Assembly (NCBI GenBank): GCA_016873675.1 | Contig: VGWG01000019.1 | Coordinates: 1 to 35,611, forward strand | Source of the DNA: Lentisphaerota bacterium | GTDB taxonomy: Bacteria; Verrucomicrobiota; Kiritimatiellia; RFP12; JAAYNR01 | Reading direction: 5' to 3' | DNA length: 35,611 bases | In this document: piece after piece, positions 24,896 to 31,957 of the stretch | Layout: each line of letters begins with the position of its first letter | How positions within the stretch are numbered: position 1 is the first letter of the stretch | The notes under the pieces: generated by a model | Told to the model about the DNA's origin: nothing | The model's database searches: none | The model's input: only the letters and a program-made list of their open reading frames with translations | Made by a program: the position numbers and the translations under genes

Positions 24896-24957
24896 GTATT
24901 CAGTGTTCAGTTCTCAGAAGATCTGCGAACTTCGTCTGAACACTGAATACTGAACAC
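24896..24957. repeat. 15-bp perfect inverted repeat built from CTGA heptamers
   Basis: GTATTCAGTGTTCAG (24896-24910) and CTGAACACTGAATAC (24936-24950) are exact inverted copies around a 25-bp loop. Both arms are made of 7-bp units: TATTCAG/TGTTCAG/TTCTCAG on the left and ACACTGA/ATACTGA/ACACTCT on the right. It lies in the 100-bp gap between the SUMF1-CBM9 gene and the GH42-like gene, where its RNA would form a stable hairpin between the two cistrons. Confidence 0.75.
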
Positions 24958-24977
24958 TCTCTTAAGTCCCATCCGGC

Positions 24978-26915
24978 CTATTCCGCGAGGACGAAACGCA
25001 GATCGGGCCCCATTTGGACCCGGTAGCACTGCCCGAAGCCGTCATCGTCATCGAACACGACGGCGTTGAAGCCGAACGCCCCTCCCGGCTTCAGGCCGAG
25101 GGCTTCCAGCGGCAGGCGCAGTTCGTAACGGGTGACGCCACCCGCGTCATCCCGCACGGCCGCGAGATTAGCGGTCTTCGCCAGCGCGTCGCCCGCGCCT
25201 TCCCACTGGTGAAAGGCCACGCCCGTCTTGGTTAACGCCAGCCCGAAGTTCCAGCGAACGCCCTCTCCGATGACGATCCCGATCTGCAGCGCGTCGCCGC
25301 TCGCGATGTTTTGCGTGGCATAGGCGTTGAAATGTTTGTCGTCAGTCACTTCACCGGCCACACAGAGCGTATCGCCGTCCCATCCCAGATACAGTTTGGC
25401 ACCAAGATCCTGGGGGCCCTGCCAGAACGCCGCGTCTGGGCCCGCGTCTGCGGGCGGAGGCAGGCGAAAACGATCAGGAAAAATGTCATCCGGGTCGCTG
25501 AGCACGGCAACGGGCTTCGTCCACTCGTCCAGCACGCCGTCAGCACGGAGGGCTTTCGCCAGGCGCGCGACGGCGCGGTGGGCCGGGTCCGGCTGAAGCC
25601 CCGTATCGCCTGCCGCCGCAGAGCGCGCGGCGCGCCAGCCCGGGAACGGCCATACATTGCGATCTGCGTGAGCGTAGGGCGCGCTGACGCGGCCGGCCTT
25701 CGCGAGGTGCCGGCCATTCATCGGAGCAGCATGCAGCACATCGCCGCGAAACACCACGCCGCTCAGGTCCTTCGGCCAATCCTCAGGTACGCCAGGCGTG
25801 CCATCGCCGTGGGTTCCCGCAAACGTGCGCCCCATGGCGCTCCCGATTGAAACCGCGCGATCATAGACGCCGCCGTGGCCGGTTTCTGGAATCTCGCTCC
25901 CGGCCTTCTCGTATTCGAGTTCCGTCATCGGACGAAGTCCCGCCCAAGCTGCAAACGCCGCGCCGTCCGCCCAGGACAGCCAGGGGCACCGCGCGCCAGG
26001 CACCGACGCCGTGTACGTGCCGTTTGAACGCCCATCCGAGCGCGTGATTTCGGGCCCGTGCCCTTCGGCGTAGAAGCGTTGCTCCGCCTGCGCCTCCGTC
26101 AGCGTGTTGAGAAAAGCGGCGTATTGCCCCTGTGTGATGAAACGCTTCATGCCGTAGAAGGCCGCGTATCCGTTGGGAAACGACGCTGGAATCTCGCCGC
26201 CGTCTTCGGGCGTAATGCCCGCCGCCCAGAGTCTCCCCGGCTGCCGGCCGGTGGGTATCGCCCCCGGGCCTGTCACGCGATACGGCGGAGTATTCTCCGC
26301 AAAATCGTGATAGATGCCGGATGTGCCCACCCGCATGGGCGGAGAAATGTCTTGACCCGTGTATGCGCACAGGCGATTGAGCTCGACTCCGTCCGAGGAC
26401 CCCAGTTCGAAAGGCCCTTCGGGCACGTAGGCCATCTCAATGGCGAAGACCAGAAGATTGGTGTTCAGGGGTTCGAGCGAGATCACCGCCGTGATGGTGC
26501 TGGCGGTCACCGTTCCCTTGCCGTCCCCGGCGCGGCGCAGGAACATGCCGGTGAAGCCGTCCTTGCCGTCGGGAACGACAAACTCCAGCGGGGTCCCCGC
26601 CCCTTGGCCGAAACCGGACGGGCTGAGGACCCTATCCGCAACCAGGCGCGGATGCCGCCACTCCGTGCCGTCTCCGGCGCGCGCCTTGAAGAACACCCAC
26701 ACGGCATCATGCCGCATCCCGAGGCGCAAGGCATTCGGCCAATTCAGGTCAAAGCGCACCTGCGCGGTCTGTGCATCGCGCTGGGTCACGGTCACGTTAT
26801 CAATCTGCGGGTTCTCCGCGCGGGCTGCATCCGCCCCGGACAGCATCACCCACGCGACGGCCGCCGCGACCGCATGCGTGACGAAGAGTTCTGGTCGTGT
26901 TTTGTTTTTCTTCAT
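24978..26915 (-). CDS. Secreted SUMF1-fold protein with CBM9-like C-terminus
   Basis: A 645-residue protein. I start at MKKNKTRPELF (26915) because this yields a classic signal peptide ending near ADAARAE. Residues about 35-130 form a beta domain (IDNVTVTQRDAQTAQVRFDLNWPNALRL ... HDAVWVFFKAR). Residues about 170-440 are SUMF1/FGE-like (IEMAYVPEGPFELGSSDG, YGMKRFITQGQYAAFLNTLT, CPWLSWADGAAFAAWAGLRPMTELEYEKA, GRTFAGTHGDG). Residues about 450-645 are CBM9/DOMON-like (RADGVLDEWTKPVAV ... AKLYLGWDGDTLCVAGEVTDDKHFN ... RYELRLPLEALGLKPG). The catalytic Cys pair of formylglycine-generating enzymes is not seen, so a carbohydrate-binding or structural role is more likely than sulfatase maturation. It lies 17 bp after the preceding gene. 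Confidence 0.8.
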   Translation of the reverse strand: MKKNKTRPELFVTHAVAAAVAWVMLSGADAARAENPQIDNVTVTQRDAQTAQVRFDLNWPNALRLGMRHDAVWVFFKARAGDGTEWRHPRLVADRVLSPSGFGQGAGTPLEFVVPDGKDGFTGMFLRRAGDGKGTVTASTITAVISLEPLNTNLLVFAIEMAYVPEGPFELGSSDGVELNRLCAYTGQDISPPMRVGTSGIYHDFAENTPPYRVTGPGAIPTGRQPGRLWAAGITPEDGGEIPASFPNGYAAFYGMKRFITQGQYAAFLNTLTEAQAEQRFYAEGHGPEITRSDGRSNGTYTASVPGARCPWLSWADGAAFAAWAGLRPMTELEYEKAGSEIPETGHGGVYDRAVSIGSAMGRTFAGTHGDGTPGVPEDWPKDLSGVVFRGDVLHAAPMNGRHLAKAGRVSAPYAHADRNVWPFPGWRAARSAAAGDTGLQPDPAHRAVARLAKALRADGVLDEWTKPVAVLSDPDDIFPDRFRLPPPADAGPDAAFWQGPQDLGAKLYLGWDGDTLCVAGEVTDDKHFNAYATQNIASGDALQIGIVIGEGVRWNFGLALTKTGVAFHQWEGAGDALAKTANLAAVRDDAGGVTRYELRLPLEALGLKPGGAFGFNAVVFDDDDGFGQCYRVQMGPDLRFVLAE

Positions 26916-26932
26916 GGTCTGAACACGTCCCC

Positions 26933-29038
26933 TCACGGCGCGGTCCTGACGCAACGAAGGCCGACCGTGGTCTGCCCCGGCCTGAAGGTGCCTCCGACGC
27001 TGCGAGAGGCGGCCCGATCCGACACGCGCATCATCAGATTGTCACGATCGGATTTCCATCCGAACCCGCCACCCCGGCAGCTAAAAGCACGAGTCGGATT
27101 GGCACGGTCGTCGTAATCGAGACGCCAGAAAGGAGACGGGGTCGGAGCGCCGTCCCCGTGCGTACCCGCGAAACGACGCCCCGACGCGCTGCCCACCGTG
27201 ATCGTAAGCTCCCACAGGTTGCCGCTCAGATCCAGAATGCCCCAGTACGAAGCGCCGGCTTCGGCGCGCCCGGTGCGCGGTCGGGCGAAAGCCCCCGCGC
27301 GCAACGGCCCCACAGAACGACTTCCACTGGCGTCGGGCGCTTCGCCGCCGCCGTCTTCTTCCTCTGCGGGGGACGGCTTTCCGCCGTCCTCGGCGATGCC
27401 GGGGGCCTCGCCGCTGTTGCTTGGCAGGTTCGTCACGGCGACGGCGTCTTCGTACATATCGACGCCAGGGGTGCCGACGGTTCCCCACCAGGCTGCGTTG
27501 CCGGCGCGCTCGCTCCCCACCATGACGACGTGCTCGTCGGGCTTGCCGATGCTACCGACCTCGTACCGCGCCTTGTGCTTCTTGTCTCCCGTAACGTTTG
27601 CGTCTCCCCACGCGTATTCATTCGGCATGGGCTTGAGTGGACCGCGGCAGGCCTTTTCGAACTCCAGTTCGGTCATCGGTCTGAGCCCCGCCCAGCCGCA
27701 GTAGGCAACAAGGTCTTTCCAAGTCATGTGGCCGCAAGCCGCATAGGGCCCATCGGTCCGGTACACCGCTGGCACGGGTGGCAGGCTGACCGACGCGATG
27801 GCACCGTCGTTTCGGGCCACCGGCGCTTCGACACGCTGATTGCCGGGAACCGCGATCGTGACCGAGTTCCGGCAGGGAGACCGCCGCTCGCTGTTTGTCT
27901 GACACAGAGAGGCCGAGCCGACCGCAGCATCGGGCGGCACAAGGGTCCGGTCCCGCTGTTGCGCGAACGTGAGGGTGTTGAGAAACTCCACGTACTGTCC
28001 TTCCGTGATTTCCGTTCGCATGCAGTAGAATGGCGCAAACCCCTTGGGAAAGTTCGCGGGAAGCGCCCGGGTCACCGCGCGGCCGAAATCTTCGCCGCGT
28101 ATCAGTCCCCAGCCGTTGCGGTTGCCCAGGTTGGTCACGCTCGCGCCGCCCAGCGTGAGCGCTCCTTCACTTTCGATCCGCAACGGGTAGGTCGTGTCGC
28201 CCGCCGAAAACTGGGCCGAGATATCGGCGGTTCTCCACGACGTCTGGGTATCCTGTGAAGCGCCCTCGTAGAATCGAGCCGCCGGATCCCTGACCGCGCC
28301 GTCGCCGGCCCAGAATGCCCCTTGTGGAACATAGACCATCGCGATGCCGAAAAGCCTGATTTCTACGGCAGCCGGGTCGGTCACGCCGTCCACCGTGTTG
28401 AGCCACCTCAGCGCAAGGTCCCGCCAATCGTTCGCGCCGCTGCCGGGGCTGGAGCGATAGACAAAAACCCCAAGTCCGCGCGTGCCGGTCGCTCCCGACG
28501 ATGCAGACGTGCTGTCCTTCGGCGCAGGCGAAGGGAGTGTCGTGCCGCCGGCGGGGGCGTCGCTCAAACCGACATCCAGCGCGGCTTCGGGCGGAGTGAC
28601 GTGATCGGAAGCAAGAGGCGAGAGCGTCGCGTGGCGCCATTCACCCCCAGGCGCCCGGAACTTGGCGAACACCCAGGCGGCGTCCCAATTCTCGAGTTTG
28701 ATCGGCGGCTTTCCTTCCCATTTCTGATCCTGCGGTCTGTTGTAAATGGGGTCGGGATAGAAGAGTGTATACGCGTGCTCCGGCACTTCCCAGACCGCGC
28801 GCCAGGAGTGGTCCCAGGCGACATCGCAGGTGATGATGGACTGTCCCGGGGCCGGACCCGCCGCGAGGCGCACCTGTCCGATTCGGATGGGATCGGCCTG
28901 GCCGCTTCCCCCGAACCGGGCGTCGGCCGCCGTGTCGGCTGCGGGCGCAGCCAGGGCGGCGAGCAGCGCAACCGTACAGGAAGCCCATCCCCGAAGCGCA
29001 CGCGCGGCGATTGCCCTGTGGCCTGTCGTAGCCCTCAT
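26933..29038 (-). CDS. Secreted SUMF1-fold protein
   Basis: A 701-residue protein with a signal peptide (MRATTGHRAIAARALRGWASCTVALLAALAAPAAD). The N-terminal beta domain (IRIGQVRLAAGPAPGQSIITCDVAWDHSWRAVW ... ENWDAAWVFAKFRAPGGEWRHATL) is shared with its two neighbours. The SUMF1 part has GIAMVYVPQGAFWAGDGAV, FYCMRTEITEGQYVEFLNTLT, TWKDLVAYCGWAGLRPMTELEFEKACRG, WGILDLSGNLWELTITVGSASGRRFAGTHGDG and CRGGGFGWKSD. A low-complexity Glu/Gly/Pro-rich insert (about residues 545-580) interrupts the SUMF1 core. The catalytic Cys pair expected near the end of formylglycine-generating enzymes is absent. Its ATG overlaps the upstream gene's TGA (ATGA), which indicates translational coupling. Confidence 0.8.
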   Translation of the reverse strand: MRATTGHRAIAARALRGWASCTVALLAALAAPAADTAADARFGGSGQADPIRIGQVRLAAGPAPGQSIITCDVAWDHSWRAVWEVPEHAYTLFYPDPIYNRPQDQKWEGKPPIKLENWDAAWVFAKFRAPGGEWRHATLSPLASDHVTPPEAALDVGLSDAPAGGTTLPSPAPKDSTSASSGATGTRGLGVFVYRSSPGSGANDWRDLALRWLNTVDGVTDPAAVEIRLFGIAMVYVPQGAFWAGDGAVRDPAARFYEGASQDTQTSWRTADISAQFSAGDTTYPLRIESEGALTLGGASVTNLGNRNGWGLIRGEDFGRAVTRALPANFPKGFAPFYCMRTEITEGQYVEFLNTLTFAQQRDRTLVPPDAAVGSASLCQTNSERRSPCRNSVTIAVPGNQRVEAPVARNDGAIASVSLPPVPAVYRTDGPYAACGHMTWKDLVAYCGWAGLRPMTELEFEKACRGPLKPMPNEYAWGDANVTGDKKHKARYEVGSIGKPDEHVVMVGSERAGNAAWWGTVGTPGVDMYEDAVAVTNLPSNSGEAPGIAEDGGKPSPAEEEDGGGEAPDASGSRSVGPLRAGAFARPRTGRAEAGASYWGILDLSGNLWELTITVGSASGRRFAGTHGDGAPTPSPFWRLDYDDRANPTRAFSCRGGGFGWKSDRDNLMMRVSDRAASRSVGGTFRPGQTTVGLRCVRTAP

Positions 29039-30594
29039 AGTCTCCGTCCTGTGTCTTGTTTGCCCTGCCCGGCTCCCGTCGACGGGCCCCGCAGCGTCAC
29101 CGCCATCGCGGGATCCGCTTCAGGGGGCACCGTGCGCACGCCGCGCCAGCGGTGATGCGGCTGCCGGTCCGGGTCCACCAGCGCCGCGTTGAGCCGATCC
29201 GACAGGCGCGCGCGAGGCATCTGTAAGGCGCCTTCGTGCGCTGGAATGTAGAACGGAATATCCGACATCAGGGCGCGGCTTCTCGCGTTTTCCAGGTTGC
29301 CGAAACCCCAATAGCTGCAGCGCATCCCAGCGCCGACGGCATCCTCCTGCGGCCAGTCTGCGGGCAGGTCAAGGGATCCGTGGCCGTGCGTGCCTCTGAA
29401 CAGGCGTCCGGCGGCATTGCCGATCGTCACCGCGCGTTCGCTCTGGTGGATGAGTTTAAGCGCGTGCCAGTCGTGCTCCGAGAAACCTTGGAGGCCCCAG
29501 ACCGACGGCCCGACCTCGTTCTGAATGGGATCGCATGGCCCGCGAACAGCCTTCTCCAGTTCCATTTCTGTGATCGGGCGCAGCGCGGCCCAGGCGGCGA
29601 ATGCCGCGCCGTCGGCCCAGGACAGGCCGACGGCTGTCGTTCCGTACCGGTGGGCGGCCGCATACGGATGATAGACGTGGTCAGGCCCCTTCCCCGAACG
29701 GATGACGATCCGGGGATGGTAGCGCGCGTCCGCCTGCGCGGGCGACAACGCATTCATGAAATCCGAGTACTGCCGGCGCGAGATGGTGTCTTTCATGCAA
29801 TAGAAAGCCCTGTAGCCATTGGGAAACGCGGCCTGAATCTCGCCGCCGTCCTGCGGCGTGGCGCCTCCCGCCCAGAGGCAGCCGTTCTTACGGCCGGTCG
29901 GGATCGGATCGGCGCTCGTCACCCGGTACGGCTGGGCATTGTGAACACCGTCGGTGTACTGGTAGAATGCGTTGGCTTCCGCTCCGCCCGTGCCAAGATA
30001 GAAGGGACCCTCGGGAACGTACACCATCTCGATTCCGTATCCCCGGACCTGCGCCTTGAGCTTCTTCGTCACACCTTGGGTGGCCGTGAGATCCCACAGG
30101 ACGGTCACGCCGTTCGCCTTGAGGGCCTTCGGCCTGCCATAGGTCGCTCTCCGCAGAAACACACCGGTGAATCCGTCCGGGCCATCCGGCACGATGCATT
30201 CAACCGGCGTGCCGTCTCCGGTCTGGCCGTAGCCGTCCGGGTTCATCACGCGGTTCGCGGCCAGCCGCACATGCTGCCAGGCCTTCTCGCTCTCGGCCTG
30301 CGGCTTGGCGGCCTTCCCGGCGGCCGCAGGCCTGGACCAGTGCGCCGGAAGCGCCGGCTCGTCCTCGATCTTCGCCTTAAAGAACACCCAGGCCGCGTCG
30401 TGGTTGACTTCGTTGCGCCAGGAGCCCTCCCAGGAGATGTTGAACTGCAGGATCGCAGTTTTCTCGTCGCGCGGCACGACCGACACGTCCGATATCCAGA
30501 GCGTCACGCCCAGCGCGTTTGGGCCCAGCAACACAGCGCAGGCAACCGCCGCACACACGCGGCTGAACCGCTGTCTGGAATGTCCTTGCCTCAT
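29035..30594 (-). CDS. Secreted SUMF1-fold protein
   Basis: A 519-residue protein. The start at 30594 has GGAGG 6 nt upstream and a signal peptide (MRQGHSRQRFSRVCAAVACAVLLGPNALGV). An N-terminal beta domain (LWISDVSVVPRDEKTAILQFNISWEGSWRNEVNHDAAWVFFKAK) is followed by a SUMF1 region: IEMVYVPEGPFYLGTGG, FYCMKDTISRRQYSDFMNALS, LSWADGAAFAAWAALRPITEMELEKAVRGP and GRLFRGTHGHG. It resembles the SUMF1-CBM9 protein more than the other two (PIPTGRKNGCLWAGGATPQDGGEI versus its PIPTGRQPGRLWAAGITPEDGGEI), which suggests local duplication. The final 40 residues are Pro/Arg-rich and lack the usual RGGSW ending. A non-catalytic, surface or periplasmic function is inferred. Confidence 0.78.
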   Translation of the reverse strand: MRQGHSRQRFSRVCAAVACAVLLGPNALGVTLWISDVSVVPRDEKTAILQFNISWEGSWRNEVNHDAAWVFFKAKIEDEPALPAHWSRPAAAGKAAKPQAESEKAWQHVRLAANRVMNPDGYGQTGDGTPVECIVPDGPDGFTGVFLRRATYGRPKALKANGVTVLWDLTATQGVTKKLKAQVRGYGIEMVYVPEGPFYLGTGGAEANAFYQYTDGVHNAQPYRVTSADPIPTGRKNGCLWAGGATPQDGGEIQAAFPNGYRAFYCMKDTISRRQYSDFMNALSPAQADARYHPRIVIRSGKGPDHVYHPYAAAHRYGTTAVGLSWADGAAFAAWAALRPITEMELEKAVRGPCDPIQNEVGPSVWGLQGFSEHDWHALKLIHQSERAVTIGNAAGRLFRGTHGHGSLDLPADWPQEDAVGAGMRCSYWGFGNLENARSRALMSDIPFYIPAHEGALQMPRARLSDRLNAALVDPDRQPHHRWRGVRTVPPEADPAMAVTLRGPSTGAGQGKQDTGRRL

Positions 30595-30617
30595 TGCCAA
30601 CCTCCGCGCCGGAAAAT

Positions 30618-30639
30618 CTGAATACTGCACACTGAATAC
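30618..30639. repeat. CTGAATAC heptamer repeat
   Basis: CTGAATAC at 30618-30625 and again at 30632-30639, spaced exactly 14 bp (two 7-bp units), in the 50-bp gap between two SUMF1-fold genes. Confidence 0.5.
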
Positions 30640-30644
30640 GTCCC

Positions 30645-31514
30645 CTACGGCACCGCCGGAAATTCCAAGACCACCCGGAATCCAACCCGGATGTCGGAAA
30701 ATTTCTCCCCGCCCTTGTCGCGCCCCGACGATGCCAGATGCCAGGGGGTCGAATGAAACCACGACCCGCCGCGCAGCGTCCGGTCGCCTGTGCCCCGCAC
30801 ATAGACCTCTTCACACCATTCCGCCACGTTCCCGCCCAGATCGAAAATCCCGTATGGGTTGGCGGGGTAACTGCCGACCGGCGCCGTGTATTCGTGCGGG
30901 TCCACCCCCCGGCTCGGGGCGTAGTTCCCGGCACCTGACGGCGGCGGCCACGGCCCAACCCAGGGATAGACGCCCTTGATTCCTCCGTCGCGTTCGTGGG
31001 GAGTATCCCCTGTCTCCGCGCCAAGCCCGACGGCAGCGCTCCACTCCAGATCCGTGGGCAGGCGGTACCGATGCCCCGGAGGCAGGAACCCGACCTGCTG
31101 CTCCCGCTCTGTCAGCCATCGGCAAAAGGCGTTCGCATCGTCCCAGGTGACGTTCACCGCCGGATGCGTCGGCCCCTGCTCGAAGGTCGGCTTGAGCCAT
31201 TTCCGCCCCTCGCGCCGTGCGAACGCCGCATAGTCCTGCACCCGTGTTTCCCATGTGCAGAAGAGCACAGTCGTTGTGGAAATCGGAACGAATTCCATGC
31301 CCATCGAATTGCGCCACGGACGCCCTACCGCAGGTTGCCCACCGGCGGTTGGCACCGGCGCCGGCTCTCCGGCCGTCGCTGCTGGCGAAGGCGCGTCCAA
31401 TTCGGGTTCCGGCCGTGCGTCGTCCGCAGCCGCGCCTGCGGCCGCGAGAAGCAGTGCCGCAAGGGCAAACGGTCCCACACATCTCACATCCGGTACTCGA
31501 TGACGCAGACGCAC
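30645..31514 (-). CDS. Secreted SUMF1-fold protein, single domain
   Basis: A 289-residue protein. I start at the GTG at 31514 because AGAGGA lies about 9 nt upstream and the result is a clear signal peptide (RLRHRVPDVRCVGPFALAALLLAAAGAAAD). Longer frames run into repeat DNA. After a Pro/Ala-rich linker comes a complete SUMF1 domain: NSMGMEFVPISTTTVLFCTWETRVQDYAAFARREGR, HPAVNVTWDDANAFCRWLTERE, YRLPTDLEWSAAVGL, YGIFDLGGNVAEWCEEVY, LRGGSWFHSTPWHLASSGRD and IRVGFRVV. The two active-site Cys residues of formylglycine-generating enzymes are replaced (S-T-P-W and S-S-G in that region), so it is probably a non-FGE member of the superfamily. It is the first gene of the minus-strand SUMF1 block. Confidence 0.85.
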   Translation of the reverse strand: MRLRHRVPDVRCVGPFALAALLLAAAGAAADDARPEPELDAPSPAATAGEPAPVPTAGGQPAVGRPWRNSMGMEFVPISTTTVLFCTWETRVQDYAAFARREGRKWLKPTFEQGPTHPAVNVTWDDANAFCRWLTEREQQVGFLPPGHRYRLPTDLEWSAAVGLGAETGDTPHERDGGIKGVYPWVGPWPPPSGAGNYAPSRGVDPHEYTAPVGSYPANPYGIFDLGGNVAEWCEEVYVRGTGDRTLRGGSWFHSTPWHLASSGRDKGGEKFSDIRVGFRVVLEFPAVP

Positions 31515-31562
31515 GGCTGGCAATCCTCTTCTTGGCGGACACGGGGTAAATCCGTGATCCGT

Positions 31563-31595
31563 GAGGCTCTTGCAAAACCCTGACATAAGGGTCAG
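31563..31595. repeat. GAGGCTCTTGCA-type repeat
   Basis: GAGGCTCTTGCAAAACCC (31563-31580) followed by CTGAC/GTCAG (31580-31584 and 31591-31595), which form a small hairpin. It is a family member of the palindromes at 11369, 31637 and 31757, and lies in the leader of the first SUMF1 gene. Confidence 0.55.
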
Positions 31596-31623
31596 TGTAC
31601 AGCCCCCTCCCCACGAAACGCAA
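31594..31623 (-). promoter_or_regulatory. Weak candidate promoter for the SUMF1 block
   Basis: On the minus strand TTGCGT (31623-31618), 18-bp spacer, TACACT (31599-31594). The match is weak, but it is the best I see upstream of the start at 31514. Confidence 0.2.
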
Positions 31624-31636
31624 GCGGTAAATGTAC

Positions 31637-31674
31637 GAGGCGCTTGCAAAACCCCTTCGGGGTGTTTGCAAGAG
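31637..31674. repeat. GAGGCGCTTGCAAAACCCC palindrome
   Basis: CTTGCAAA (31643-31650) plus ACCCC pair with GGGGT plus TTTGCAAG (31665-31672), with a TTC loop and a one-base bulge. It belongs to the same family as 31563 and 31757. Confidence 0.65.
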
Positions 31675-31677
31675 AGA

Positions 31678-31752
31678 AGTCAGGAGTCAGAATATGAGAA
31701 TACGCGGCCCGTGAAAGGGTTCCAATTCTGAATACTGAATTCTGGCTTCTGA
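31678..31752. repeat. CTGA heptamer repeats
   Basis: Two runs keep a strict 7-bp register: AGTCAGG/AGTCAGA (31678-31691) and ATTCTGA/ATACTGA/ATTCTGG/CTTCTGA (31725-31752). They share the CTGA/TCAG core with the runs at 1640, 24896 and 30618. Confidence 0.6.
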
Positions 31753-31756
31753 AACC

Positions 31757-31795
31757 GGCGCTTGCAGAACCGACGAAGGAGGTTTTGCAAGCGCC
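31757..31795. repeat. 15-bp palindrome of the GGCGCTTGCA family
   Basis: GGCGCTTGCAGAACC (31757-31771) and GGTTTTGCAAGCGCC (31781-31795) are inverted copies with one mismatch around a 9-bp loop. It ends 5 bp before the ATCGnn element half-copy. Confidence 0.75.
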
Positions 31796-31800
31796 TCGTA

Positions 31801-31891
31801 CAGCAATTCTAATTTTGAACACATCCGTACAGTCGAAATCGAAATCGCTAGCGCTATCGGGGTCGGAGTCGGTATCGGGGTCGGGATTTTC
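31801..31891. repeat. Half-copy of the ATCGnn hexamer element
   Basis: It begins CAGCAATTCTAATTTT, then CATCC, then GTCGAAATCGAAATCGCTA and further ATCGGG/GTCGGA units, matching the left half of the 3816-3966 element. No right terminal repeat follows, so this copy is truncated or represents a single-ended form. Confidence 0.65.
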
Positions 31892-31957
31892 ATTCCCAGT
31901 TACCCCCTCGTTTCTTCGCGGCGAAGCCGCGCGGCGGCCTTTTCAGCTTTTCTCCCG

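Larger units (their letters stand above)
31515..31957. other. Intergenic repeat island
   Basis: No gene is seen in this 443-bp gap between the SUMF1 block and the DUF4175-like gene. It is packed with the repeats listed individually: three GAGGCKCTTGCA palindromes, CTGA heptamers, half of the ATCGnn element, and at the right end a CGCGGC-GAA-GCCGCG hairpin (31917-31931) with TTTCAGCTTTT after it. Confidence 0.75.

Noticed and set aside
24978-31514. A diversity-generating retroelement acting on the SUMF1 genes
   Set aside because: No reverse transcriptase, template repeat or adenine-biased variable region was seen in the window.
31917-31931. Terminator of the DUF4175-like gene
   Set aside because: The GC hairpin is followed by an A-rich, not a T-rich, run when read on the minus strand, so it does not fit an intrinsic terminator for that gene.
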